This document shows positions 41,187 to 53,200 of a stretch of 64,000 nt of DNA, in pieces. The number at the start of each line of letters is the position of its first letter. Position 1 is the first letter of the stretch. The DNA is from Serripes groenlandicus (taxonomy: Eukaryota; Mollusca; Bivalvia; Cardiida; Cardiidae), in the NCBI GenBank assembly GCA_031761405.1, contig JASEVX010000003.1, positions 144,142,350-144,206,349 of the forward strand, in the 5' to 3' direction. The translations under genes and the position numbers were made by a program. The notes below the pieces were generated by a model. The model saw nothing but the letters and a program-made list of their open reading frames with translations, was not told where the DNA came from and made no database searches.

Positions 41187-41960
41187 CAGTTGAAATATTT
41201 GAGTCGTCTGCTTTGAAGATGTGGGGGGAAAAAGTCAGGAGAAAGGGGAATGTTCTCCGGTTGCCACTATTGTTTAAATGCAGTGAATGCATCGAATGTT
41301 CTCTAGCTTTATCAGGTACACTGTATGTGATTGATTAAGCTGACATGTGACAGTTATTCATTATCTCGTTGAATTCCTGCAAACGGTGGCATAATCACTA
41401 ACTGTTGATAAGCTCTTTTATAGTTATGAATGGACTAGTCTTGGCAGTATACTGATACATGGGTAGTGAACGATGTAGACCAAACATGAAAAGGAATAAT
41501 GTGCAGTCTGAATTGTGTCTGCATTGTGTGCAATTGTAGTACAGCATAACATAATACACACACAAGTCACGTGCATCGGGATAAGGGTTAAATATGCGAC
41601 AATTAATACTAGGTCAAGAAACTATACGTGGCAAATAAGCTGGCGTGCTCAGTCCTGCACACATATTTTAAAACAAGTGTGACGATTTGGTTATTCACAA
41701 AAGCGCCGTCGCCTAGCTTTTATCAGGGACACTATATTACATTCCTGCTTTTACTAAGTGATTTCTGAGTCATTCATTAATCACTATTTTCGAACCCTTG
41801 ATATTCGTAAACCTTGAGCATTGCCGCTTGGAATAGACACACTTACATACACCTTATAAAGTGATAGGTATTTTGAATGCAAGGATTTTAAGAGGTCGCA
41901 GAAAACTGTTCATGAGGAATGGGATGATTTCACAAATGGTCGGTAACATCAAGGAATCGG
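41187..41960. other. Intergenic, nothing recognised
   Basis: No coding motif and no shared repeat seen. Confidence 0.4.
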
Positions 41961-41968
41961 GTTTTCCG

Positions 41969-42187
41969 CGTCTTTAGACGCTTTCTGACGCCTCTGCAGC
42001 AGACGACATTTGAAAACATTGTGGCAAAAGGAGAAATTGCTCGTGTTGAGCAATTTACCTTTTGCCAAACATATATATTCAAATCTATTCACTAATTATA
42101 ATTGCATGCATAGAGATATTTCATATTCTATTATCGCTGTTTTCAAAGTCGTCTGCTACAGATTTGTTGTATTTGGGAAAGGGTTAA
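41969..42187 (+). mobile_element. TTAA MITE, left TIR eroded
   Basis: GACGCTTTCTGACGCCTCTG, stem AAATTGCTCGTGTTGAGCAA and GGGAAAGGGTTAA. Confidence 0.82.
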
Positions 42188-43220
42188 TTGTGATCAGAGG
42201 GACGTGCTGGACTGCAATAACTTTTTTCGGCGATAGACGATTAACGTGGGTTTTGACCTAGATGTTAAACAAATGATCTAGCTTGTAGACCAATTAGTGG
42301 TGTATTAAATGAATAATGTCGAAGAAATAAAGGAAATGAAACGTTTTGATTGGTTCATAGTTAAGTTGGCGATACCACGAGAGGCACTTATAAGGTGAAG
42401 TTTTAAAATGAAATGTTCTGCATACTGAGCTTTAATTGTTTTCCTTAAGTGAAAGGTTTGTGGCTATTTTTTTCTCTCTTTCATTCATATCAAAACCAAA
42501 GTATATAAATAAAACAAATATTACATATTTAACGTTGTTTTCTGTCATTCTAATAAGTAAGACAAAATATCAAATAATATGCGCATGTTCCATTTCTTAG
42601 TGTTTACTCATATTGATCGCCGTTTATCTTTTTTAAAGATATTTCTTGTTACATATGTATGCATTTGTGAATTTCTAATAATCCTTTGCCCTACATATTC
42701 TTTCACGAAGAATGACAATGCTACGTAATATCTAAAGTTGATGTGTTGCTACTAAAGATGCTTCTTAATGGATTTTAATTATGAAAAAAATAAATCGGGA
42801 TTGAAAGTACAATAACATTGTCAAAAAAATGCACCTGGCTTCCGCCATTAGTTTTAGTATTGACCGAACATGAATAACGCGGTGGAAAAGGGCCTATAAG
42901 ACGTATAATTCATAGATGCAGTTCTTTTTTGTACTTGTCGAATTGCATGTCATATTCATCTGTTAAATATTTGACAACATTTAACTATTTTGTCCTTAAT
43001 AACCGAAACTCAGGTGATAGTAAAAGCACTAAACATGTGTCTGTACAGGGATTATGCTTGCATTCGTCACGTGTCTGTACAATCTGCCATTTGTTAACAA
43101 GGTAGGATTTAATCAGCTTACGTAATCGGAGCTTACATGTCTTAAAAGACATGTGTGGCTGTTTCTGTGAGAAATAAGTTTCAAATGCGAAAATACATCA
43201 AATCAAAGTACTAAAAGTAC
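42188..43220. other. Intergenic, nothing recognised
   Basis: AT-rich. No coding motif seen. Confidence 0.45.
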
Positions 43221-43224
43221 TCAA

Positions 43225-44255
43225 ATGCGGGGATGTTGGCTCTAGAGTGTTAACAAGATTTTCCTTCAATTTGACCTACTGACCTACTTTTTGGCCAAAC
43301 ATGACCCATGTTAGAACTTGATCTATATATCATCAAGAAAAACATTCTGATAAAGTTTCAACATGCTCAAGCTAAAAATGCAGTATCTAGAGTGTTAACA
43401 AGATTTTCCTTCAGTTTGGCCTAGTGATCTAGTTTTTAACCCGGCATGAACCATATTCAAACTTGACCTAGATATCATTTAGATATAATTCTGACCAAAT
43501 TTTAAGCTGCTGTAGCCAAAAAAGATGCTTCTACAGAGTTAACAATATGTTCCTTCAATTTGGCCTAGTGACCAAGTTTCTGAACCAATGTGACCCATAT
43601 TCGAACTTGACCTGTATATCATTAATACAAACATTCTGACGAACTGCTGAAGCAAACATTGCGGCCTCTAGAGTGTTAACAAGATTTTCCTTCAATTTGA
43701 CCTAGTGACCTACTTTTTTACCCATCATGACCAATGTTCGAACTTGACCTACATATCATTAAGACAAACATTCTGATTAAATTTCAAAATGCTCAAGTTG
43801 AAAATAAGGCCTTTAGAGTGTTAACACGATTTCCATTCAAATTGGCTTAGTGACCTAGTTTTTGACCGGGCTTGACCCATATTCGAACTTGGCCTAGATA
43901 TCATATAGATAAACATTCTGACCAAATTTCAAGCTGCCTTAGTAAATAATGCGGCTTCTACATTGTTAACAAGACTTTCCTTCAATTTGGCTTAGTGACC
44001 TTGTTTCTGACCCAATATGACCCATATTTCGAAATTGACCTAGAAATCATTATCACAAACATTCTGACAAAATTTCAAACTGCGGCCTCTTTAGTGTTAA
44101 CAAGCTTTTCCTACAATTTGACCTAGTGACCTACTTTTTGACCCGACATGGCTCATGTTCGAACTTGACTTACATCATCAAGACACATTCTGATAAAGTT
44201 TCAACATGCTCAACTTGAAAATGTGGCCTCTAGAGTGTTAACACGAGGTTTTTGA
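43225..44255 (-). mobile_element. Helentron-like family A core, about seven units, reverse orientation
   Basis: Repeats of GAGTGTTAACAAGATTTTCC, TTCAATTTGACCTAGTGACC and ACCCATATTCGAACTTGACC. Neither end hairpin is present, so this is an isolated core array. Confidence 0.8.
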
Positions 44256-44770
44256 TCTACCCGCTTTCAAGCTACTCGTTTTCCATATATTTAAAAGAAA
44301 CATTTAAGATCCTTATGTCTAACTTAAATTTCTAAAGTATGTATACAACTTTATGGATTAAAACTTTACATTGTGTACGTTTACTTTGTATATATGTGCA
44401 TACTGTTTATCTTCTTGTGAAACGTATTTAACTGATCCCTGGACAATCAAGTAAAAAATTCCATTTTGAAAAAAAACCAACAGAGTGCAGCACAACAACT
44501 TTACACTTCCTGGAAGCTGGGCATGACAATATACGGAGGTATTCAGAATAGCTGAATCCCCCGCATAAAAAACGACATTTGGTTTGACTCAAGATTGTTC
44601 ACACTTTTGCATGATGAAAGGATCAAGACTTTCGTATCTCAATATCAAGATTATGATCCCATTTTGTGGTATAGGATCATTTTTAGCAGAAACAAATAAA
44701 TACATTGTTTTATGTTTCTGTGTTTAGTGACCATGCCAACACGATGTTTAAGTGATAGACACACTTGTCT
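44256..44770. other. Intergenic, nothing recognised
   Basis: AT-rich up to the GC-rich repeat. Confidence 0.4.
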
Positions 44771-44960
44771 CCGGGCCCCGTATTTGCTACGAGGCTTCTG
44801 GCAGGGGAGCCCTACGCTGCTGGCCCGGGAACATGTGCACCGGGTCCCGTATTTGCTACGAGGCTTGTGGCAGAGGAGCACTCCGCAGCTGGCCCGGGAA
44901 TATGTGCTCCGGGCCCGCAGTCGCTACGACCCGCGTCCACAGCCAAGTACTAGCCTTGTG
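44771..44960. repeat. GC-rich tandem repeat, period 69 bp, 2.5 units
   Basis: CCGGGYCCCGTATTTGCTAC recurs at 44771 and 44840, with a diverged third start at 44909. CTGGCCCGGGAA ends units 1 and 2. It is open in several frames on both strands because the period is a multiple of three. Flanking CTCTCCGCAGCCTACCCC (about 44970) is related. Confidence 0.85.
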
Positions 44961-44999
44961 TCAGGGTAGCTCTCCGCAGCCTACCCCTCTCTGAGCGTT

Positions 45000-45546
45000 T
45001 TCGTTTCTCACAATGGAGTGGAACGGCGTGTTTCTCTTCCCCGGAGACAACTGACAGAGCGTTACGTACAACATCCCAAGTGTCATTCAATCGCAAACGG
45101 TGTACATACCCGGTCCTACACTGTGGATATATTACCCTAATAAAGAATGTAAATGAACATAACTCATACGTGTTTTATACTTTATTTTTCTCATTCGCTC
45201 GCTCCAAAGCTTCTTTTAAAAATGCGCAAAACTTGCCAGCAAATGTGGTCAATAAACGGAAGAATACAGCTGTTTTATAAGGTTTTAGGGCAAGATTAAA
45301 AAGGACGTAGAGGTAGCAGTCCTGGATCCGCTCCAGTAAATCTACAAGAAGGTTTGCTATACCAGGAACTACCTCACTGGCCATAGGCCAATATGTAATT
45401 GTTAAAATTATTTTTGAAATTACATATACAATGTATAGCTCTCTCGAACTCTGGATCAGGGTCGTATAAATTGCATGTTCTTAATTCCTTATCGTATGTT
45501 GTGGGTTCTCAGAGAGACGTCTCAGTGAGTAATTACAGAGACAAAA
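45000..45546. other. Intergenic, nothing recognised
   Basis: Short frames only, with no family motif. Confidence 0.35.
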
Positions 45547-45782
45547 TTGAGCCGTCCCGCGAGAAAACCAACATTGTTGACTCTTCGTAAAGTATCGACC
45601 CGGATCAGCCTAAGAATGCCGCGCAGGATAAGCCGGACAGACACTTTTCGCCTCCTGTGGATTTACTGTTTCAGGAATCATTTCTCTATACCTCTATCCA
45701 TCTGAGACGGAATGATCTTCGTCGATACAAATTTATAATTACGCAGAGTCCATTATGTTGGTTTTCTCGCGGGACGGCTCAA
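45547..45782. mobile_element. MITE with near-perfect TIRs (TTGAGCCGTCCCGCG ...)
   Basis: 236 bp. The termini TTGAGCCGTCCCGCGAGAAA and its reverse complement extend to about 28 bp of perfect TIR (through ACCAACAT). The interior has CCCGGATCAGCCTAAGAATG and TTACGCAGAGTCCATTATG. The ends resemble a DNA-transposon family I recall as common in bivalves. Target duplication unclear. Confidence 0.88.
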
Positions 45783-45807
45783 ATAAAGACATGTCTTTTG
45801 TCTCTGA

Positions 45808-46172
45808 GTCCAATTCCACCAACCTGACTTGGCACTGAGTAATACCAGGGACTATTAATAGTATTGATAGTATAAGGAGTCCTTGGTAATACTTAAATTA
45901 ATGCTTAAATTAAAAGCATATTTTATTATTTTTGTTTTCCTTATAACAATGCCTAAATATCTAATTATTAGACAGCAAGGTGACGATTTACATCAAGTTA
46001 TGCATGTACTTAAATACATTCCTACACTCATATTTAACAAACGTTAAGGGAAACAAAGTGATGGAATCTGCTTTTAAGTATAGAAGTATTTATAATCCCT
46101 AAGTAAGGTTAGTGGAATCAGGGTATTTCAAATAGTATTATTACTATTTGAAAAACCATGGTGGAATTGGAC
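45808..46172. mobile_element. MITE-like element with GTCCAATTCCACCA ends
   Basis: Inverted termini GTCCAATTCCACCA / TGGTGGAATTGGAC, 365 bp apart. The interior has the palindromes TACTATTAATAGTA and CAAATAGTATTATTACTATTTG-like sequence. No target duplication seen. It begins 25 bp after the preceding MITE. Confidence 0.7.
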
Positions 46173-47059
46173 CCTGGTTATTGAGGGGCAAATATGCCTA
46201 GGCTACTTCTTTGAGAGGGATAGAGATACTATGTTTTTTCTCCAATAATTTTTTTTTCTGTAAAGAAAATGTCTTATTTGTTGTCTTATTCATATGTGCC
46301 CCGTAGCCTTATTTGTTTATAACATTATAAATTTTATATTCATACCTATACATTAGGGTATCTACAAACAATTAATGAAATGTGTACACATTTATCTTGG
46401 CTTAAATTTGATTTTGATGTTGTTACTAATTTAAATAATAGTTTTCATTCATATCATTTCAATGTTTATTAATCTTATTCATACGAATCACAAGGTAAAT
46501 ATCCTTGTATTGCTTAAAGTGAGGTAATTTGAAGTATACAACAGTCTTCAAAGGGATAAATATGTCAGCGTATTACCGTCTACAGTTGTTTGTGGATTTA
46601 AATGTTCTTTTTTCTTATTTCTACATGAACAACGAAAAATTGCGGCTTCTCTTTGACTCCTTGCGTCTTGTATTTATTTATAATCATTTTCGAATTTCGT
46701 CAAGAGATTTTGTCCGTTCTCATTATTATTTGTTTAGAATTTCGCATGTAAAGGAAATCTGAAAAGACTAGATAAAAGAATAAGCATTTTTTTTTCTTTG
46801 GGTTTATATAATTACTGAAACAGAACTCAAAGCCAGACTCGTATTAAATAAACCTTTTATTTATTTAGAAATTACTTTTAAGTCATTCAATCTTCAATGT
46901 TAAAAGAAATTTGGAGTCGAAAGATTACGTAAAACTATAACAAATTGAGGGAATTTGATAGTAATTGTTATCATAATTATAGTATATTATAATAATTATA
47001 TCCTTTTTAGTTTTTTGCCTTTTTGACCCGATACCAAATTTCAGTGGTTACCTCCCTTA
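46173..47059. other. Upstream region of PA2G4, nothing recognised
   Basis: AT-rich. Open frames such as 46529-46762 lack known motifs. Confidence 0.4.
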
Positions 47060-47119
47060 TTGAATTTTATTTCCCGCCATCATGACCGGTGCATTTTGGG
47101 AACACGTGAAATTTCCAAA
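47060..47119 (+). promoter_or_regulatory. Probable PA2G4 promoter / 5' UTR with E2F-like site and E-box
   Basis: TATA-less sequence just upstream of the start codon. TTTCCCGCC (47070-47078) matches the E2F consensus and CACGTG (47103-47108) is a perfect Myc/USF-type E-box. AAAATGGC over the start codon resembles a YY1 site. These motifs suit a growth-linked housekeeping gene, but their use here is inference. Confidence 0.5.
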
Positions 47120-47204
47120 ATGGCCGATAAAGAAGATGTCGAGCCGACAGCGGCTGAGGATATCGTTGTTACTAAGTACAAGATGGCCGGAGATATGGTT
47201 AACG
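47120..47204 (+). CDS. PA2G4: PA2G4 exon 1
   Basis: ATG 47120 in context CCAAAATGGCC. 28 codons plus one base, then donor GTAATT. Encodes [16 protein letters not shown], the conserved start of EBP1. Confidence 0.95.
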
Positions 47205-50200
47205 GTAATTTAACATAAGAACTCGCACTATCTCTAACGTTAACGTTCTTCTGTTGTTATCTAGTAAGTTTTAAGTGAGAGTTGACCGAAAATGTGTCAA
47301 CAGAACTTCTTCACGTGTTTTGATACTATTGCACAATGACGGTTTGGTTGCCAACTAGATACAAGTTGTTTTTGCAACATAATTTTAAGATACCGTTACT
47401 TTTTACATGAGTTAATTAAGGATTGACTCTTATTTTTCGTGCGTTCATGCAGTATGAACGTCGGACGCGATTTTGCAAATCCATGAAGCGCGCTAGCGCT
47501 TCTTGGGAAATTTGCAAAATCGCGGCCGAGCGTTCATACTGCATGAACGCACGAAAAATAAGAGTCAATCCTTATATTTACATTTTCCACTTTTCATTAC
47601 TTTATTTTATTCGACCTTAAAGTGTTCGCGAACAAGTCTTTAATAACAATGAAGAAATGTTACCGCCAACGTACGTTTGTTTAAATGAACAGCTGATATT
47701 TGTAACGTCGTAATATCATTGGTTAAATGACGTCACGCTATTGAAATAAACAATGACGTCAGAGGTCATGAAAGGTCGAGCGGTTCATGCAAAATGAACA
47801 GAATTTATTTGTACAGAAAATCAAGTGCGAATGTAAATATATACATATAAACTTTAAGTTAAATCAGTAACGAAATGACACATTTGTCATAACTTAATAA
47901 TGAAACAAATCTGCGACCATCGAAAACCACAAACATACTGATTCACAAAAAAAGTCTTCATAAATCGAGTCAGCCACTGGTTTATGACTGATTAGCTTTA
48001 TCCATATTTAATATGTTGACAAAAAAATGTTCCATGACGATAGTGATTAAATGATTAAATGGTGGGTTATCAAAAACCTCCACACACATGTCGGGGGGGG
48101 GGGGGGGGGTTTTACTGGTCTCTCTTTGAGCCAAAAACAAAAGAGTTTGTGCCTTCTTTAGTTCGTCTGTTTTTGAGCCAGGATCGAGTCTCACTAATTC
48201 AAATATTAAAATAATCTTTCAATTCTTAACCTTGTAAACTATCGAAAAACAATAGTCAGCAGTCTGGATAAAGGGCATTTTTATTGTAAAATCCTTATGA
48301 CACGAAAACCCTATGTTGTGGGTACTTGAAAGATTCGTCTTATTCAAACTATTTTATTATTATATATTTTTTTCTCTAACATAAACAGTTTTGCACTACT
48401 GTGATATATTTCAGTATGGTTCTTTTCATTCTCTTTGCAAACAATTTCGGGAGGATCATAAAGTCGCTGCTTCTTCGGTCTGTCTCGCTTTTTTCCAGGC
48501 TATTTCTCATGTTAAACTTTTAAGATCTATTCAGATACATACTAAGGGTAACTTCAGGGCCTTTTTACCTTATATAAGTGACGCCGATATTCGGTGTCTT
48601 CCCAATTGAATTGGAAAAAAATATTTCCCAAAATCTAAAATAAAAAATTAATGAAGTGTAATAATCATTTGGGTAACACTATTAACAGATATATTTGTCT
48701 TGTTTAAGGTAATATGATTGTTTTATTGCATTACATAAAGCAAAAGTCTTAAATTATTGTAAAAAGGACTATTTATATAGTGTTGGTCCATCGGTTACAT
48801 TTTTACAATCGATTATCGGTTACAATCGCTTTGCCTCATTCGATTAGACATCGATTATATGATCGGTTCATACAGTATTGTATTTAGCAAGCCCCAATGT
48901 TCTCAATGCTTCTTATTATTTATATTTGATAAAAAATATACCGGCTTAATGTCTTGTCTTAACTAGGTTATATCATTTTATTGCCAAGAAAACACTTTGT
49001 TTCGATCTCAAGTTGTTGTATTTACATGCAAGCCCACCAAACATGAGTTTTCAAACATGACTGCGAGAGTAATCTCCCTTGTGGAAGCGAAAAATATGAA
49101 GCGAATATAAATCGAGCATAAATGAAGCAAAAAAGGTGAATCGATTGTTGTAAAATGCAATTGATTATCACCAACGTGATGCATATCCGATCAATTTTCG
49201 ATTATAATCGATCATCGGCCCAACACTATATTTATATATGCATATGTTATATGTCTAATTTTTCCCAATTTGGGCGAAAATCGTGCTACAATTTCCCAAA
49301 ATGAAAGGCTAAGGCCTCTTCCCAATTTCTGGAAAAAAGGCCCTGAAAGAGTGTGAAATGTTTGGTCGTGCGCTTGAATTACGTGGTTGTCAAGGCGGAA
49401 GCTTCACACATGTATTCTACAATCGATTTTAAGTCACGCCCATATTCATACATCACAAACACTTACAACAATTATTCATTAAAAACTACCAGGTTCTCGT
49501 GCATCACATGACTTGTTTGTCATGCAGAAACAGCATTTGGCAATGGAATGTACGTGACAGAACATATAGCTTTTATTTTATTGGCTAAAGTACTGCATCT
49601 TATTTTCTATTGAATCTATAACAAATGGGACCTGAAGTGATAGCAGCCTTCAAAGATGAGGGCTATTAATCTAGGGGTAAAGAGTTGACAACATTTCAGC
49701 CGTTCTTTCCAATGATTGACAAAAGTCATTATGAATATGATGAACCTTAGGCCTAGATAAATTGATTGTGTGGTTCCGGTTTCCCGACCGACCCTAATTA
49801 TTCAGCCCGACCCTAAAACATTTTTTCATGTTTAAAAAAAAAAAAAAAGGTAACGAAAATGCGCGGGACGAAAATAATTAATACGAAAATGTTCGGGACG
49901 AACAAAAATGGTACGAAAATAGCGGTGAATGGTTTCCGGTTTTATCGCTACGAGTAGTTTTAAGAACGTAGTTGATACAAAAAGCTGTGCATGCTGTGTG
50001 GTTTATAAAACATAGTGTATTAAAACACTAAATACTACTAGCAAAGTTAGTTATTCCTTTTGCAAACCCATTGTAAAAGCTACAGAAGTACTAGTTTTTA
50101 ATGAAGCAGTGCACCATCACCCTGTAATTTAATATATTAAAGAATGACAAACTTGGCATTTGAATCCAACACAGAATGCAAACAGTTTTCCATTTATAAC

Positions 50201-53200
50201 ACATTCAGAAAGTTTTTACTTTGTATATGAACAGAATTTCTATTCAATCAATCAAACTGATAAGCATTCTTTATATATATTAACATGAATGCTACATCTT
50301 AAATAGCAAGCTTGTCAAGTGTTTTCTTTATACCGTATTATGCAGTGTTAAACAGGGAACAACAAATGTTAATATATAGTTAAAAGAAAGAACAATACCA
50401 CGGTCCACCAACAGATATGAAGTACATAAAAAAAACTGAGGCCTAGTCAACATGAGGTTATACATTCAAACATATATAGTATACTAGCTAAAACATTCAC
50501 CAAGCACTACTAATAGTATTACAAGTTCTGGTTGAAATATTACTTTCATGCACAACAGTTTTATCTGAGGATGAGACTGTTGTACCAGATACAGAACAAG
50601 TAGCTGTCAACTTAATCGAAGAACCATTATTTGGTGATTATAGCATGTGCACAACACAAAATGACAGATCTGTTGTTACATGTGGAATGTCAGAAGCCTA
50701 GGTTGCTATATTATTTACTGCAAGTACAAACTAACTGAAAGACAAGCAGTATCCCTTTCCATTTTATTAAGTGAGTATGAATACAGTTGTGGTGACCCAA
50801 TAACCCCACCAAGACAATGATAACCTTCTTGGTAAGGTATAGTGACACACAGTGATTTGCAGTGTTTAACACCTATTGAAATTCCAGTATATGGTAGTGG
50901 TCTTGGAAGGCAGGATCTATGTTCACACTATGGTTTAGAAGGTGGCATTGAAAATTGTGAGCACTTGTAAATCCTTGTCCTGCAGTTCACAAGATACTAT
51001 TTTATGATACCTCACAATCTGACTACACTTAACAGCATCTACAATTATCACATATCCGGAGCAGATAGTTTAAGAGCTATCTTGTCAGGATCTGCAATGT
51101 TTGACATTTGATTGGGATTCCAATATTAAAAACCAATCTTTTAAATGTGTTTGTCCAAATATTACAGTTTTAATAAACTTGTAAGAGTTAAGCCTACAAA
51201 CAAATGTATGATGTGTTTTATTTGTACTTCATATTAATTATATCCATGTGCACTTTTGGTCAGAAACACTCAACCCACACTATTTAAAGCAAAACAAGAA
51301 TGGTAAAATGGGCTATTTCACTGGGTATCTGAACAAAAAGCAACTCAACAAGTTTGTAAGTAAGCAACTTTATTTCAGTAATTTGTTTAAAATATAACAT
51401 TATCTACATTAGAATGCAGTAAAACCAGACAAAACTGGACACTGTGCGCAGGCTGAGAGAAAAAAATGTTTTGAAAAAATAAAATAATTTCCCTACCTAC
51501 CTACCCTATTTTTTTTCAGCATGAAATAGGAACCACACAATCAATTTATCATGGCCTTATTTGTTTTCTGGCCTAAAGCTTCTGTGGTAAGGTAGGCAAG
51601 TTGCCTCGGAAGAATGTTTTTAAGGAGTACAAGTGATTGATTTCAATTGTTATGCATTAACCCTTTTCTCACATACAAGTTACAACAAATCTGCAGCAGA
51701 CACCTTTGAAAGTATAAAGGCAAGCACACAGAAAAGCTCTAAATGTAGGTACATTTAAAATTACTGAAAAAAGTTGAAAACATTGTGGCAAAAGTAGAAA
51801 CTGCTTGTTTTGAGCAATTTCTACTTTTGTCGAAATGTTTTCAAAAGTTTCTGCTGCAGAGGTAGCATGCCCACGGAGTTCCTAGATTGTGGGTACATGT
51901 TCCCACTGCGTTTGCAAATTTGGGGTACAAAAGTAATAATTAGGGGTGCAGATATTATAAACAAGGAAATGTTGATTCTTTTTAGTTCACCTGTCACGTA
52001 GCGACAAGGTGAGCTTTTGTGATCGTCCGTCGTCTGTCCACAATTTCTTGTGAACATGATAAAGTCTTCATTTATTATCCAATGTTTACCAAACTTATTC
52101 AGTAGCTCTAATCCGTGAGAGCTCGATTTCTTTCGAAAACCATTATGGCCCTTTATAAATTGGCAAAATTGCTATAATTGACCTTGTGAACAAGTTAGTC
52201 ATCATTTATTATCCGATATTTACCAAACTTATTCAGTAGCTAAGATATATTCATGACTTTTTGACCTTCTTTCTTATATTTGTTGAGCAATTAAATTAGG
52301 ACCCTAAAACACTTATTCATGTGAGCAATATAGGGCCATCATGGCCCTCTTGTTTATTATCTCTCTCTCCACATTCAAAGAAACCAAAACTTAACAAATA
52401 GACTAGTTAAACAGAAAGTACAAATTAATTATCAAAGAAGACAAGTATGAGCAATGACTCCCTCTCCCACAGTGTGTTTAAAATGTGTCTGTTATAGGTG
52501 TATCGGTAGTAGACAACAAGAACATATATCTGCAGCAATCCCATTTTAAATACACGGCAAAGTAAAGCATGCCAATATGAATTCGCAAATACCACTTTAA
52601 TTATGACGTGTAATATGTAAAAACAACTAACTAACGTCACTATCAAATGTCTGCCATAAAAAGCGTGTCGTAATTATACGTCTAGTTTAGGGCTTGTTTC
52701 ACTTTATTATGTCTCCCCCTGTATACAGGGGAGATATATTGTTTTTGTCCTGGGCGTCTGTCTGTCCGTCTGTCCGAAATCGTGTCCGCTCCATATCTCC
52801 AAGACGGCTTGAAGGATTTTCATGAAACTTGTGTCAGATGTTCACCTCATGAAGGCGATGTGCAGAACCCATGTCCCGACCATACAGGTTCAATGTCAAG
52901 GTCAGACTTGAAGGTCAAAGGTTTGAGCCTTAATCTCGTGTCCGCTCCATATCTCCAAAACGGCTTGAAGAATTTTCATGAAACTTGTGTCAGATGTTCA
53001 CCTCACGAAGGCGATGTGCAGAACCCATGTTCCGACCATACCGGTTCAAGGTCAAGGTCAGGCTTGAAGGTCAAAGGTTTGAGCCTGTTTTTCGTGTCCG
53101 CTCCATATCTCCAAAACGCCTTGAAGGATTTTCATGAAACTTGTGTCAGATGTTCACCTCATCAAGGTGATGTGCAGAACCCATTGTCTGCTTTATAGGT

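Noticed and set aside
44651..44994. Overlapping open frames on both strands in the GC-rich patch
   Set aside because: Explained by a 69-bp tandem repeat with few AT-rich stops. Open in several frames at once, which real genes rarely are.
48093..48109. G17 run as a possible functional quadruplex
   Set aside because: Homopolymer length is unreliable in assemblies, and nothing else around it supports a function.
52782..53198. 138-codon open frame made of three 52-residue repeats ([16 protein letters not shown] ...)
   Set aside because: It is the core tandem array of Helentron-like family D. The unit length is a multiple of three, so the frame stays open by itself.
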